Assembly (NCBI GenBank): GCA_004557805.1
Contig: SFFS01000023.1
Coordinates: forward strand, 1-20,276
DNA from: Clostridiales bacterium
GTDB lineage: Bacteria; Bacillota; Clostridia; Christensenellales; Aristaeellaceae
Reading direction: 5' to 3'
DNA: 20,276 nt
The position numbers were made by a program, and so were the translations under genes. The notes beneath the pieces were generated by a model that was given only the letters and a program-made list of their open reading frames with translations, was not told the origin of the DNA and ran no database searches. Every line of letters starts with the position of its first letter. Positions within the stretch are counted from its first letter, which is position 1. Shown here in pieces: positions 5,300 to 14,411 of this stretch.

Positions 5300-7482
5300 C
5301 GGAAGATAACCGAAGCATGACGCTGGAAGAGCTGAAGGCGTGCGTAACGAAATATCATACGCCTGAAAACGCCGAGCTGGTGGAGAGGGCGTGGCATTTC
5401 GCCGAAAAGGCGCACGAGGGCCAGAAGCGCAAATCGGGCGAGCCGTATTTCATCCATCCCGTCCGGGTCGCCACGACGCTGGCCGATCTGATGATGGACG
5501 GCGCGACGATTGCAGCGGGCCTGATGCACGACTGCGTGGAGGACTGCGAGAACGTTACGCTGGAAATGATCCAGAACGAGTTCGGCGCGGAAGTGGCGCA
5601 GCTGGTGGACGGCGTGACGAAGCTGTCGCGGCTGGATTTTATCTCGCGCGAGGAGCAGCAGGCCGAAAGCCTGCGCAAAATGATCCTCGCCATGTCCAAG
5701 GACATCCGCGTCGTGCTCATCAAGCTGGCCGACCGCCTGCACAATATGCAGACGCTCAAATTCCAGCCGCGCGACAGGCAGATCGCCATCGCACGTGAAA
5801 CGCTGGATATTTACGCGCCGCTGGCGCACCGGCTGGGCGTGTACGCGATCAAGACCAAGCTGGAGGATCTGTGCTTCCAATACCTCTACCCGGAGGAATA
5901 TAAAGACACCGCGCAGAAGGTGGGCATGCGCCGCGCGGAGCGTGAAAAGATCATCGAGTCGGTCAAGGAAGAACTGTCGAAAAACATCACCGAGCAGCTG
6001 CACCTTTCCTTCGAGCTTTCGGGGAGGCCGAAGCACCTGTACAGTATCTGGCGGAAGATGACGCTGCATCATCTGCCCTTTGAGCAGATTTACGACCTGA
6101 TCGCCCTGCGCGTGATCGTGGATACCGTGCCGGACTGCTACGCCGTGCTGGGGCTTGTGCATACGCTCTGGCGGCAGGTGCCCAACCGGTTCAAGGACTA
6201 TATCTCCACGCCCAAGGCGAATATGTACCAATCGCTGCATACGACCGTCGTGGGGCAGAACGGGCAGCCCTTCGAGGTGCAGATTCGTACCAAAGAGATG
6301 CATCGCCTGGCCGAGTTCGGCATCGCCGCGCACTGGCGCTATAAAGAAGGCCGCGCCGTGGGCGACGCGCTGGACGAAAAGCTGTACTGGCTGCGGCAGA
6401 TTCTCGACTGGCAGTCGGATACGAAGGACGCGCGCGAGTTTATCGATCTGCTCAAGGTTGACCTTTTCGCCGACGAGGTGTTCGTCTTTACGCCCAAGGG
6501 CGATATTATCAGCCTGCCGCGCGGCTCGACTCCGCTCGATTTCGCCTATCGCATCCACAGCGCCATCGGCAACAAGTGCGTGGGCGCGAAGATCAACGGC
6601 CGCATCGTCACGCTTGACCGGGAGCTGGAAACGGGCGATTTCGTCGAAATCCTGACCAGCTCCGCCTCCAAGGGCCCCAGCCGCGACTGGATGAACATCG
6701 TCAAAACCTCGCAGGCGAAGACGAAGATCCGTCAGTGGTTCAAAAAGGAGCTGAAAGAGGAGAACATCGAAATCGGCCGCGCGATGCTCGAACGCGAGGC
6801 CGCGCGCGGAACGATTCCGCTCTCGACGCTGACAAAGCCGGAATATGTCAACGCGCTCCTGTCGAAGCTGAGCCTGTTCGACTGGGACGACGTATGCGCG
6901 TCCGTCGGATTCGGCGCGATGAGCGCCGTGGGCGTTATCAGCCGGCTCAAGGAGGAATACCGCCGGGCGGAGAAAATCGCTGCGCCGCCGCCTCAGCCGG
7001 TGCGCACGGAAGAAGAGAACGAAAAGCGGCAGCACCTGGCCGAAAGCGCGGGCGTGTATCTGGCGGGCGAGCCGGGCATGCTGGTGCGCTTCGCGCGCTG
7101 CTGCAACCCGGTGCCGGGCGATGAAATCGTGGGCTATATCACGCGCGGCCGCGGCGTGGCCGTGCATAAGGCCGACTGCATCAACGCCATCAACTTCGAG
7201 CCGGAACGCATCGTGGAGGTCAGCTGGGCGAACCCGGAGAGCGAGTTCCTCGCCGGGCTGCAGATCGTCGCCTACGACCGCGACGGGCTGCTGGCCGATC
7301 TGGCCGTGCTGATGAGCAGCATGAAGGCGCCCATCGAGTCGGTTTCGGCGAAGATTCACAGCAACGGCACCGCGACGATCAATTTGCAGCTGAAAACCAA
7401 GAGCCGCGAGCAGCTCGACCGGATGATCAAGCAGCTGCAAAAGCGCACGGATATTATCGAAGTGTTCAGAATACAGCAGTGA
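5296..7482 (+). CDS. relA: bifunctional (p)ppGpp synthetase/hydrolase RelA/SpoT
   Basis: The enzyme makes and hydrolyses the alarmone (p)ppGpp in the stringent response. In its 728 residues an HD hydrolase domain comes first (FIHP at 52-55, MHDCVED at 77-83, KLADRLHNMQTL near 143-154). The synthetase domain follows, with RFKDYI at 298-303 (the RxKD form usual in bifunctional enzymes) and FEVQIRT with E327. Then come a TGS domain (about 390-455), a Cys-rich segment (FARCCNPVPGDEIVGY) and a C-terminal ACT domain (about 655-728). Both catalytic halves look intact. The start is the ATG at 5296, which overlaps the recJ stop and follows GGGGGAAG; an in-frame ATG at 5275 lacks a ribosome site. Confidence 0.96.
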   Translation: MTEDNRSMTLEELKACVTKYHTPENAELVERAWHFAEKAHEGQKRKSGEPYFIHPVRVATTLADLMMDGATIAAGLMHDCVEDCENVTLEMIQNEFGAEVAQLVDGVTKLSRLDFISREEQQAESLRKMILAMSKDIRVVLIKLADRLHNMQTLKFQPRDRQIAIARETLDIYAPLAHRLGVYAIKTKLEDLCFQYLYPEEYKDTAQKVGMRRAEREKIIESVKEELSKNITEQLHLSFELSGRPKHLYSIWRKMTLHHLPFEQIYDLIALRVIVDTVPDCYAVLGLVHTLWRQVPNRFKDYISTPKANMYQSLHTTVVGQNGQPFEVQIRTKEMHRLAEFGIAAHWRYKEGRAVGDALDEKLYWLRQILDWQSDTKDAREFIDLLKVDLFADEVFVFTPKGDIISLPRGSTPLDFAYRIHSAIGNKCVGAKINGRIVTLDRELETGDFVEILTSSASKGPSRDWMNIVKTSQAKTKIRQWFKKELKEENIEIGRAMLEREAARGTIPLSTLTKPEYVNALLSKLSLFDWDDVCASVGFGAMSAVGVISRLKEEYRRAEKIAAPPPQPVRTEEENEKRQHLAESAGVYLAGEPGMLVRFARCCNPVPGDEIVGYITRGRGVAVHKADCINAINFEPERIVEVSWANPESEFLAGLQIVAYDRDGLLADLAVLMSSMKAPIESVSAKIHSNGTATINLQLKTKSREQLDRMIKQLQKRTDIIEVFRIQQ

Positions 7483-7494
7483 GGAGGCGGATCC

Positions 7495-7944
7495 ATGCGG
7501 TGCGTCGTGCAGCGCGTTTCCCGCGCGAGCGTTACGGTAGAAGGAAAAATCATCGGACAGGTGGAAAAGGGATATATGGCGCTCGTCGGCGTGGAGCAGG
7601 GCGACGCCGAGCAGGACGTGCGCTATTGCGCCGACAAGGTGGCCGGGCTGCGCGTGTTCGAGGATGAAAACGGCAAGATGAACCGCTCTGTGAAGGACGT
7701 GGGCGGCGCGGTGCTGGCTGTGAGCCAGTTCACGCTGCTGGGCGACGCGCGTCACGGCAGGCGGCCGAGCTTTTCCAACGCCGCGCGGCCGGAGGAGGCC
7801 AACGCGCTCTACGAGGCTTTCTGTCAGGCGCTTCGCGCCGAAAACATCCGCGTGGAAACGGGCGTTTTCCAGACGGATATGCAGGTGGAGCTTGTCAACG
7901 ACGGGCCTGTGACCATTCTGCTCGACAGCAGGAAAGGATTTTGA
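7495..7944 (+). CDS. dtd: D-aminoacyl-tRNA deacylase Dtd
   Basis: Dtd removes D-amino acids (and glycine from tRNA-Ala) mischarged onto tRNA. The 149 residues match the family length. Both signature motifs that form the dimer-interface active site are present: SQFTL (77-81) and the Gly-cisPro motif in NDGPVT (135-140). It starts at ATG 7495 behind GAGGAGG, 12 bases after relA. The relA-dtd neighbourhood is conserved in many Firmicutes, which supports the call. Confidence 0.96.
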   Translation: MRCVVQRVSRASVTVEGKIIGQVEKGYMALVGVEQGDAEQDVRYCADKVAGLRVFEDENGKMNRSVKDVGGAVLAVSQFTLLGDARHGRRPSFSNAARPEEANALYEAFCQALRAENIRVETGVFQTDMQVELVNDGPVTILLDSRKGF

Positions 7945-8540
7945 AATTGATTCAGATTCAAACGGTTCCCGTGGGCGAAATTCAGGCGAACTGCTACGTG
8001 CTTTCGCTGCCGGAGCGCGACGACGCGCTGGTGATTGATCCCGGCGCGGAGGAGCCGGCGATCCGGCTGGCGTTGGGAAAGCGCAGAATCGCCGCGATTC
8101 TGCTCACGCACGGACATTACGATCATATCGGCGCGGTGGCGGCGCTGCGCGCGGGCGGCGTGTCCGTGTATATCGGCGCGGAGGACGCGCAGGCGCTGAC
8201 GAACCCCGTGTACAGCCTGGCGGCGATGTTCGGCGGCGCGCCCTCGCAGGGAGAGGCCGAGTATACGCTCTCAGACGGCGACGAAATGACGCTGGCGGGG
8301 ATTCGCCTGCGCGTGCTGCACACGCCCGGCCACACGAAGGGCGGCTGCTGCTTCCTGACGGACGAGGGACAGCTTTTCTCGGGCGACACGCTTTTCCGCT
8401 ACGGCTACGGGCGCACCGATCTGCCCGGCGGCGATGAAAAGCAGCTGTTCGCCTCGGTGCGGCGGCTGTTTGAGCTCGACCCGGCGATTCGCGTATATCC
8501 CGGCCACGGCGCGCCGACGACCATCGCCGAAGAAAGGTAA
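7941..8540 (+). CDS. MBL-fold metallo-hydrolase, glyoxalase II-like
   Basis: This 199-residue cytosolic metallo-beta-lactamase-fold protein has the full dinuclear metal set: THGHYDH (H57, H59, D61, H62), HTPGHT (H131), SGDTLF (D149) and YPGHG (H189). It resembles the YcbL-type small hydrolases often annotated as hydroxyacylglutathione hydrolase. Because Firmicutes generally lack glutathione, the substrate is probably another thioester and is unknown. The start is a TTG at 7941 that overlaps the dtd stop by four bases (TTGA) and follows AGGAAAGGA, so it is translationally coupled to dtd. Confidence 0.9.
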   Translation: MKLIQIQTVPVGEIQANCYVLSLPERDDALVIDPGAEEPAIRLALGKRRIAAILLTHGHYDHIGAVAALRAGGVSVYIGAEDAQALTNPVYSLAAMFGGAPSQGEAEYTLSDGDEMTLAGIRLRVLHTPGHTKGGCCFLTDEGQLFSGDTLFRYGYGRTDLPGGDEKQLFASVRRLFELDPAIRVYPGHGAPTTIAEER

Positions 8541-8544
8541 ACGA

Positions 8545-10074
8545 ATGAGGATTACAGTCTATACCAACGCGCCCGAGTGCTTCGAGGATATGAGCGAGGT
8601 GCTGCGCGTGTTCTATCCGGGGGCGGAGATCGCGCAGATTGAAACCCCGGACGTGTTTTTGCGCCACGAGCGCAGTGAGCGCGAGGGCTGGGTGACGGAG
8701 AAATACGACCTGCAGGGCGAAAAATTTCAATGGACGGCTCCGCTGGCGGGCGACGGCTGGGAAGTGAAGCGCCGCCGCCGCCGTTCGGTCAAGCAGGGAT
8801 GCTACTGGCTTTTGCGCCGCGCGACGGGCAAGCGGCCGCCGTGGGGGAGCCTTACGGGCATCCGCCCGACGAGGCTTTTCTATGAGCGGCTGGAAAAGGG
8901 CGACGCGCCCGCCGAGGCGGAAGCGTCGCTTCTGCGGCAGTTCGACCTGCGGCCTGACCGCGCGCGCCTTCTGCGCGAAACGTGCGAAACGCAGCGCCCG
9001 TTCATGAATCCGCCCGCCGATGCGGTGGACGTATACGTGGGCATTCCCTTCTGCGTGACGCGGTGCAGCTACTGCTCGTTCTTTGCCGAAGCGCTGGGAA
9101 AGGGCAAGAAGGTTCCGCCGTATCTGGACGCGCTGGCGCGCGAAATGCAGGCCGGCGCCGGGCTGATGCGCCGCAGAGGGCTGAAGCCGCGTGCGCTGTA
9201 CGTAGGCGGCGGAACGCCTACGTCGCTCACGGCGGAACAGCTTGAGCGCGTGCTCGCGCTGATGGGCGAACTGTTCCCCGGGGCGCGCGAATGGACGGTC
9301 GAGGCCGGCCGGCCTGATACGATCGACGCGGACAAGCTGGCCGTCATGCATGCCGCCGGCGTAACGCGCGTGAGCGTCAACCCGCAGACGATGAACGACC
9401 AGACGCTCAGGCTGATCGGCCGCGCGCATACGGCGGACGATGTGGACCGCGCGTTTGCGCTGGCAAGGGCGGCGGGATTTGAAAACATCAACATGGATCT
9501 GATCGCCGCGCTGCCGGGCGAGACGGAGGCGGATTTTGCGCGCACGCTCGACCGCGTGGCCGCCCTGCGGCCCGACAGCATTACCGTGCATACGCTGGCG
9601 CGGAAGCACGGATCGGTGATGAACGAATTCGGCTTCCATCCCGCGCCGCCCGAGGTGGCCGAGGCGCAGGTGGAGCTGGGCGCAAGGCGCGCCCGCGAGA
9701 TGGGCATGCGCCCCTATTATCTCTACCGGCAGAAGATGGTGGCCGGAAATCTCGAAAACGTCGCCTATGCGCTGCCGGGGGCTGAAAGCGTTTACAACAT
9801 CGACATCATGGAGGAGACGACGCACATCCTCGCGCTGGGCGCGGGCGCCATTTCCAAGCGGATCATTCCGGAGGAAACGCGCATCGAGCGCGCGCCGAAC
9901 GTGGGCGACGTGGGGCATTACATCGCCCGCGTCGACGAGATGATCGCGCGCAAGGAGGCGCTCTGGCAGGAGCGCGCCCCGCGCTGCGCCCGCCGCGAGC
10001 AGGAAAACGCGGACGGAAACCCCAAAGATCCCAATTACAGAAACCCCAATGGGGAAGAAGATATGGAGGGTTAA
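8545..10074 (+). CDS. hemZ: HemZ-type radical SAM protein (coproporphyrinogen dehydrogenase-like)
   Basis: The 509-residue protein has an N-terminal domain of about 160 residues specific to HemZ, including SLTGIRPTR near 102-110. A radical SAM core follows, with the 4Fe-4S cysteines C170, C174 and C177 in PFCVTRCSYC, the GGGTPTSL SAM-binding strand and NMDLIAALPGE. HemZ of Bacillus subtilis is assigned to anaerobic coproporphyrinogen III oxidation, though true activity of this branch is doubtful, and no other haem gene is seen here. Start is ATG 8545 behind GAAAGG; an upstream in-frame frame from 8434 overlaps the previous gene and is rejected. The last 35 residues, rich in N, P, E and D, look like a disordered tail. 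Confidence 0.9.
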   Translation: MRITVYTNAPECFEDMSEVLRVFYPGAEIAQIETPDVFLRHERSEREGWVTEKYDLQGEKFQWTAPLAGDGWEVKRRRRRSVKQGCYWLLRRATGKRPPWGSLTGIRPTRLFYERLEKGDAPAEAEASLLRQFDLRPDRARLLRETCETQRPFMNPPADAVDVYVGIPFCVTRCSYCSFFAEALGKGKKVPPYLDALAREMQAGAGLMRRRGLKPRALYVGGGTPTSLTAEQLERVLALMGELFPGAREWTVEAGRPDTIDADKLAVMHAAGVTRVSVNPQTMNDQTLRLIGRAHTADDVDRAFALARAAGFENINMDLIAALPGETEADFARTLDRVAALRPDSITVHTLARKHGSVMNEFGFHPAPPEVAEAQVELGARRAREMGMRPYYLYRQKMVAGNLENVAYALPGAESVYNIDIMEETTHILALGAGAISKRIIPEETRIERAPNVGDVGHYIARVDEMIARKEALWQERAPRCARREQENADGNPKDPNYRNPNGEEDMEG

Positions 10075-10078
10075 CAAA

Positions 10079-10600
10079 ATGGTCAAGAAAAATCCGATTT
10101 TTACGATTACCATGGAAAACGGCGATGTGATGAAGGGCGAACTTTTTCCGGAAATCGCGCCCATCAGCTGCGCGAACTTCATCGCGCTGGCCAACAGCGG
10201 CTTCTATGACGGCGTGATTTTCCATCGCGTCATCCCCGGCTTCATGATCCAGGGCGGCGACCCGACCGGCACCGGCATGGGCGGCCCCGGCTGGCGCATC
10301 AAGGGCGAGTTCAGGCAGAACGGCGTGAACAATTCCATCAGGCACACCCGCGGCGTCCTGTCGATGGCGCGCTCGATGATGCCCGACTCCGCCGGAAGTC
10401 AGTTCTTCATCATGGTAGACGACGCTCCGCATCTCGACGGCGCATACGCCGCGTTCGGCCGCGTCGACGAGGGCATGGAAGCGGCGGACAAAATCGTCTC
10501 CACGCCGCGCGACATGCGCGATAAGCCCCGCCAGGAGCAGAAGATTCAGTCCATCCGTGTGGACACCTTCGGCGAGGAGTATCCGCACCAGAAGCTGTAA
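10079..10600 (+). CDS. cyclophilin-type peptidyl-prolyl cis-trans isomerase
   Basis: It catalyses cis-trans isomerisation of prolyl bonds in folding proteins. The 173 residues form a single cyclophilin domain without a signal peptide, so it is cytosolic. Active-site residues seen are R50, F55, M56 and Q58 in FHRVIPGFMIQGGD, followed by SAGSQFFI and LDGAYAAFGRV. The tryptophan of human cyclophilin A (W121) is replaced by another residue, as is common in bacterial forms. The start is ATG 10079, eight bases after GGAGGG and four bases after the hemZ stop. An in-frame ATG at 10049 lies within hemZ. Confidence 0.95.
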   Translation: MVKKNPIFTITMENGDVMKGELFPEIAPISCANFIALANSGFYDGVIFHRVIPGFMIQGGDPTGTGMGGPGWRIKGEFRQNGVNNSIRHTRGVLSMARSMMPDSAGSQFFIMVDDAPHLDGAYAAFGRVDEGMEAADKIVSTPRDMRDKPRQEQKIQSIRVDTFGEEYPHQKL

Positions 10601-10633
10601 GGCTGCGGCCTTTTACGAAAGGAAGGCGACCGC

Positions 10634-10921
10634 ATGAATACGCCGAACGCTCAGAAAAATAAAACCACCGTCACCATCTGCGGCAAGGATTACACGATGG
10701 TGGGCGTGGAATCGGAGGAGCATATCAGGCGCGTGGCCGTGTATATCGACCGCATGATGGAAGAAATGATGTGCACCTACCGGCTCAGCCAGCCGATGGC
10801 CGCCGTGCTCACGGCGATGAACCTGGCGGACGAACTTTTGCAGGCGCAGGACGAAAACACGCGTCTGCGCCGCGAACTGCTTGAAATGAGCGAAAAGCTG
10901 AAGAAGGACCCGGAGGAGTAA
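10634..10921 (+). CDS. zapA: cell division protein ZapA
   Basis: ZapA bundles FtsZ filaments and stabilises the Z ring. The 95-residue protein has the ZapA beginning VTICGKDYTMVGVESEEHIRR, with strands followed by YIDRMMEEM. A long C-terminal helix (about 60-95, heptad-like AQDENTRLRRELLEMSEKLKK) would form the coiled coil. It starts at ATG 10634 with AAAGGAAGG upstream and ends three bases before mutS2. The zapA-mutS2 order is widespread in Firmicutes and supports the call despite the short length. A small 5-bp hairpin at 10599-10612 lies at the end of the preceding gene. Confidence 0.92.
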   Translation: MNTPNAQKNKTTVTICGKDYTMVGVESEEHIRRVAVYIDRMMEEMMCTYRLSQPMAAVLTAMNLADELLQAQDENTRLRRELLEMSEKLKKDPEE

Positions 10922-10924
10922 CCC

Positions 10925-13279
10925 ATGGAAGAACGTGCGCTGCGCGTGCTGGAATTTACAAAGATCAGGGAACAGCTGCGGGGATATGCCGTTTCCGCGC
11001 TGGGCGCGGAAAAATGCGCGGCCCTTGCGCCCACGAGCGATCTTGCCGAGGCGGTGCTGCGGCAGCAGGAGACGGAGGAGGCGCTCGTCATCCTCACCTA
11101 TCTCCCGCAGCATCCGCTCATTCCGTTCGAGGATGTGCGGCCGTGGCTGCGCCGCGCGGCAATCGGCGCGACGCTGTCGCCCAAGGCGCTGCTCGACGTG
11201 GCGGGCAGCATGCGCGCCGCGCGCGCCGCGCGCGAAGCGCTGGTGACCGAACGCGAAAACACACCGCGCGTGACGGCGCTGGCCAGCGAGCTTTCGACGT
11301 TCCGCAGGCTCGAGGAGGATATTTCCAACGCCATTTTGTCCGAGGATGAAATCGCGGACAAGGCCAGCGCGGAGCTTGCCGATATTCGCCGCCGCATCCG
11401 TGCGTGCAACGAGCGCGTGCGCGAAAAGCTCAACGCCATGGTGCACAGCCCGGGCATGCAGAAATACCTGTCCGACGCGGTCGTCACCGTGCGGCACGAC
11501 CGGTACGTGATTCCTGTCAAGGCGGAGGCGCGCAGCGCCGTGCCGGGACTGATTCACGATCAGTCGTCCTCCGGCGCGACGCTGTTCATCGAGCCGATGG
11601 CCGTGGTGGAAATCGGCAACGATCTCAAGCAGCTCGAAGCGAAGGAAAAGGCCGAAATCGAGCGCATTCTGCAGGCGCTGTCCGGGCGCATTACGCCTGA
11701 GACGGCCATGCTGGCGCATAATCTCGAGGTGCTGGCGGAGCTGGATTTCCTGTTTGCCAAGGCGCGCCTTGCGCGCGAAATGCGCGGCGTGCAGCCGAAG
11801 ATGAACGATCGCGGCTGCATCCGCATCGTGCGCGGACGGCATCCGCTGATCGATCCGGCCAAGGTGGTGCCCAGCGACCTGTGGCTGGGGCAGGATTTTA
11901 CGACGCTGGTGATTACCGGCCCGAACACGGGCGGCAAAACGGTTACGCTGAAAACCGTGGGCCTGTTCACGCTCATGGCCATGGCGGGCCTGCAGGTTCC
12001 GGCCGATCTGGGTACGGAGCTCTCGGTGTTCGATCAGGTGTTCGCCGATATCGGCGACGAGCAGTCGATTGAGCAGTCGCTCTCGACGTTTTCCTCGCAC
12101 ATGGTGAACATTGTGTCCATCATGGAAAAGGTGACGGAAAAATCGCTGACGCTGTTCGACGAGCTGGGCGCGGGCACCGACCCGACCGAGGGCGCGGCGC
12201 TGGCGCAGGCGATTCTGACCAAGCTGCTGGAGCGTAAAATCCGCACGCTGGCCACGACCCACTACGCCGAACTGAAGGCCTTTGCGCTGACGACGCCCGG
12301 CGTGGAGAACGCGTCCGTCGAGTTCGATGTGGAAACGCTGCGGCCGACGTACCGGCTGTCGATCGGCATCCCGGGCAAGTCGAACGCGTTTGAAATTTCG
12401 CGCAGGCTGGGGCTGCCGGAGGAGATTATCGGCTCGGCCAAGGAAATGCTCTCGCGCGATCAGGTGCGCTTTGAGGACGTAATCGCCAATGCGGAATATC
12501 ACCGGCAGGTGGCCGAGCGCGAGCGCAAGCTGGCCGAGGAGGCGCGGCAGGAAATGACGGCCGCGCGCGCCGAGGCGGAGCGGGAGCGGGAAAAATTCGC
12601 GCAGGAGCGCGAAAAGGCGCTCGCCAAAGCCCGTGAGGAAGCGCGCCGCATCGTGGAAAAGGCGCGAAACGAATCGGAGAGCGTGATCGCCGATCTGCGC
12701 AGGATGAAGAAGGACGGCGGCCCGCTGCGCGAACACGAGGTGCAGGCTGCGCGCAGACGCATCGACGAGAGCGCCGACGAATTGGCACAGGCGCTGAAAA
12801 CGCCTGTGGATACGCCGCTCGCTCCGCCGAAGGATTTGAAGGTGGGCGAGAGCGTGATGATCCCGCATCTGGGGACGAAGGGGACCGTGCTTTCGCTGCC
12901 GGATAAAAACGGAGAGATGCAGGTGCAGGCGGGCATCCTGAAACTGAAGGTGCACGTCAGCCAGCTCAAGCGCGACCGTGCCGAACAGAAGCCGCTGGCG
13001 CGCGTGAAGTCGGACGTGGATATGACGACGCGGCAGGTGAACCTCGAGTGCGATCTGCGCGGCATGTCGTTGGAAGAGGCCATCGCTACGGCGGATAAAT
13101 ACCTTGACGACGCGCTGCTGAGCGGGCTGCACGAGGTGTATATTATCCACGGCAAGGGGACGGGCGTGCTGCGCACGGGCGTGCAGAATTATCTGCGCAA
13201 ACACCCGCGCGTGAAGAGCTTCCGCGCCGGCCGCTATGGAGAAGGCGAGGACGGCGTGACGGTCGTGACGCTGAAATAG
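10925..13279 (+). CDS. mutS2: endonuclease MutS2
   Basis: MutS2 is a MutS homologue without mismatch-recognition domains. It suppresses recombination or, as shown in Bacillus subtilis, helps rescue collided ribosomes. The 784 residues contain the lever/clamp helices (about 1-310), then the ABC-type ATPase with Walker A GPNTGGKTV (332-340), Walker B LTLFDELGAGTDPTEG (408-422) and TTHYAELK. A long charged coiled coil (about 510-620) comes next, then a KOW-like linker. The C-terminal Smr nuclease domain (about 712-784) has LECDLRGMSLEEA and HGKGTG. It is the last gene of the operon, starts at ATG 10925 behind GGAGGAG and is full length. Confidence 0.96.
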   Translation: MEERALRVLEFTKIREQLRGYAVSALGAEKCAALAPTSDLAEAVLRQQETEEALVILTYLPQHPLIPFEDVRPWLRRAAIGATLSPKALLDVAGSMRAARAAREALVTERENTPRVTALASELSTFRRLEEDISNAILSEDEIADKASAELADIRRRIRACNERVREKLNAMVHSPGMQKYLSDAVVTVRHDRYVIPVKAEARSAVPGLIHDQSSSGATLFIEPMAVVEIGNDLKQLEAKEKAEIERILQALSGRITPETAMLAHNLEVLAELDFLFAKARLAREMRGVQPKMNDRGCIRIVRGRHPLIDPAKVVPSDLWLGQDFTTLVITGPNTGGKTVTLKTVGLFTLMAMAGLQVPADLGTELSVFDQVFADIGDEQSIEQSLSTFSSHMVNIVSIMEKVTEKSLTLFDELGAGTDPTEGAALAQAILTKLLERKIRTLATTHYAELKAFALTTPGVENASVEFDVETLRPTYRLSIGIPGKSNAFEISRRLGLPEEIIGSAKEMLSRDQVRFEDVIANAEYHRQVAERERKLAEEARQEMTAARAEAEREREKFAQEREKALAKAREEARRIVEKARNESESVIADLRRMKKDGGPLREHEVQAARRRIDESADELAQALKTPVDTPLAPPKDLKVGESVMIPHLGTKGTVLSLPDKNGEMQVQAGILKLKVHVSQLKRDRAEQKPLARVKSDVDMTTRQVNLECDLRGMSLEEAIATADKYLDDALLSGLHEVYIIHGKGTGVLRTGVQNYLRKHPRVKSFRAGRYGEGEDGVTVVTLK

Positions 13280-13301
13280 CGGGAGTGAACCGGGAGAGAA
13301 T

Positions 13302-13385
13302 GCGGCGATTGAACGCCGGTGAAGGCTCCTGCCGGGGAACGAGAAAAGCGCTTTAAGCGTCCCCGTTCTCATGCGGTGGCCGCGT
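13302..13385 (+). repeat. direct repeat copy 1 (~84 bp)
   Basis: It begins GCGGCGATTGAACGCCGGTG and ends in ATGCGGTGGCCGCGTG. It aligns over its whole length with the copy at 13451, with one gap. In the 39-base stretch I compared base by base there are nine differences, mostly transitions. Both copies open with a small CGGCG/CGCCG hairpin and carry TCCTGCCGGGG followed by a second stem (GGGAACG with CGTTCTC). Confidence 0.7.
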
Positions 13386-13450
13386 GATTCCGGGTGAGAT
13401 GAAATGAAACACCGGGATGGGCGAGATTCCGAAGGGAAGCGCGGCCAGCA

Positions 13451-13536
13451 GCGGCGATTGAGCGCCGGTGAAGATTCCTGCCGGGGAAACGAGGAAGGCG
13501 TTTGAGGCATTCTCGTTCCCATGCGGCGGCTGCATG
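13451..13536 (+). repeat. direct repeat copy 2 (~86 bp)
   Basis: It begins GCGGCGATTGAGCGCCGGTG and matches copy 1. Its second stem is longer, with GGGAAACGAGGAA pairing with TTCTCGTTCCC apart from one bulge and a G-T pair. Retained pairing despite base changes suggests that the folded form matters. Confidence 0.7.
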
Positions 13537-13580
13537 GCGGCAGGAGGATGAATGAGTTCATGTTAAAACACCGGGAGGTG

Positions 13581-13625
13581 CAGGAACCTCAGGTTCCTGC
13601 CGGGGTTCAGGGGTGGAACCCCTGA
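13581..13625. repeat. double palindrome with repeat-family core
   Basis: CAGGAACCT-C-AGGTTCCTG (13581-13599) is a perfect 9-bp inverted repeat. It runs into CCGGGG and then TCAGGGGT-GGA-ACCCCTGA (8-bp arms, 13607-13625), which can alternatively fold as GGGGTTC/GAACCCC. The core TTCCTGCCGGGG is shared with the direct repeats at 13302 and 13451, and TCCTGCCGGG-TTCAG recurs at 15893-15907. Confidence 0.65.
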
Positions 13626-13703
13626 CGTTTCCCGACGTTCCCAAGCGGCGCTTGCGCCGCGAAAAATAACAATTCGGAGCCCAACGAAGGGAGTGCTTGA
13701 GCA

Positions 13704-14405
13704 ATGCCGGCAACGAAAGGCAAAACGAGAATTCTGCTGGTGGACGACGATCCGAATATTGTGCAGCTTGTCCGCCTGTATCTGGAAAAAGAAGGCTACG
13801 AGGTGGAAACGGCCGACCGCGGTGATACCGCTGTGGAGATGTTTCGCAAAAACCCGCCGCATCTGATGCTGCTGGATATTATGCTGCCCGGCATGGACGG
13901 CTGGGCCGTCTGCCGCGAGATTCGCCGCACGAGCAATATCCCGATCATCATGCTTTCGGCTAAGGGCGAAACGTTCGACCGCGTGCTCGGGCTGGAGCTG
14001 GGCGCGGATGATTATATCGTCAAACCGTTCGAGCCGAAGGAGCTGGTGGCGCGCATCAAGGCCGTGAGCCGGCGCTATCAGTCGGGCGATAACGCGCCGG
14101 CCAAGGAGATTTCCTTCCCCGGGCTGACCGTCAATATCAGCCGTTATTCGGTGGTGTATGCCGGAAAGGAACTGGAGATGCCGCCGAAGGAGCTGGAGGT
14201 GCTGTTTTTCCTGGGCAGTCACCCCAACCAGGTGTTTACCCGCCAGCAGCTGCTGGAGCAGGTGTGGGGGTTCGATTTCTTCGGCGATTCCCGCACGGTG
14301 GACGTGCACGTCAAGCGCCTGCGCGAAAAATTGCAGGGCTGCGAGCAGTACGGCTGGCAGATCAAGACGGTGTGGAGCGTGGGCTATAAGTTCGAGGTGA
14401 AATAA
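13704..14405 (+). CDS. OmpR/PhoB-family response regulator
   Basis: The 233-residue DNA-binding response regulator is the partner of the kinase that follows. The receiver domain (about 8-120) has the acidic cluster DDD (14-16), the phospho-acceptor D58 in LLDIMLPGMDG, S85 and K107 in YIVKPFEPKEL. The C-terminal winged helix (about 137-233) contains PPKELEVLFFLGSHPNQVFTR, SRTVDVHVKRLREKL and a final GYKFEVK strand, as in the OmpR/PhoB class. Start is ATG 13704 with GGGAG about ten bases upstream. Six bases separate it from the kinase gene. Nothing in the sequence tells the signal or the target genes. Confidence 0.93.
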   Translation: MPATKGKTRILLVDDDPNIVQLVRLYLEKEGYEVETADRGDTAVEMFRKNPPHLMLLDIMLPGMDGWAVCREIRRTSNIPIIMLSAKGETFDRVLGLELGADDYIVKPFEPKELVARIKAVSRRYQSGDNAPAKEISFPGLTVNISRYSVVYAGKELEMPPKELEVLFFLGSHPNQVFTRQQLLEQVWGFDFFGDSRTVDVHVKRLREKLQGCEQYGWQIKTVWSVGYKFEVK

Positions 14406-14411
14406 GGGCGT

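Larger units (their letters stand above)
13280..13703. other. non-coding repeat-rich region between mutS2 and the two-component genes
   Basis: No credible gene lies here: reading frames on either strand lack ribosome sites and run through the repeats. The stretch holds two ~85-bp direct repeats, two palindromes at 13581-13599 and 13602-13625, and a hairpin GCGGCG-CTTG-CGCCGC (13645-13660). No standard terminator follows mutS2 and no convincing promoter precedes the response regulator, so the palindromes may serve both ends. Confidence 0.6.

Noticed and set aside
4927..7755. A 942-codon open frame on the minus strand opposite recJ, relA and dtd
   Set aside because: It is antisense to three well-recognised genes, is rich in His, Arg and Ala as GC-rich shadows are, shows no family motif and has no ribosome site.
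10599..10612. Hairpin AAGGC-TGCG-GCCTT after the cyclophilin gene
   Set aside because: The stem is only 5 bp with a short T run. It is too weak to call a terminator inside an otherwise continuous operon.
10613..13561. A 982-codon open frame on the minus strand opposite zapA and mutS2
   Set aside because: It is a shadow of GC-rich coding DNA. Its N-terminal part runs through the non-coding repeats and no domain is recognisable.
13280..13703. Repeats considered as a CRISPR array
   Set aside because: There are only two units, about 149 bp apart start to start, without short regular repeats and unique spacers, and no cas genes are present.
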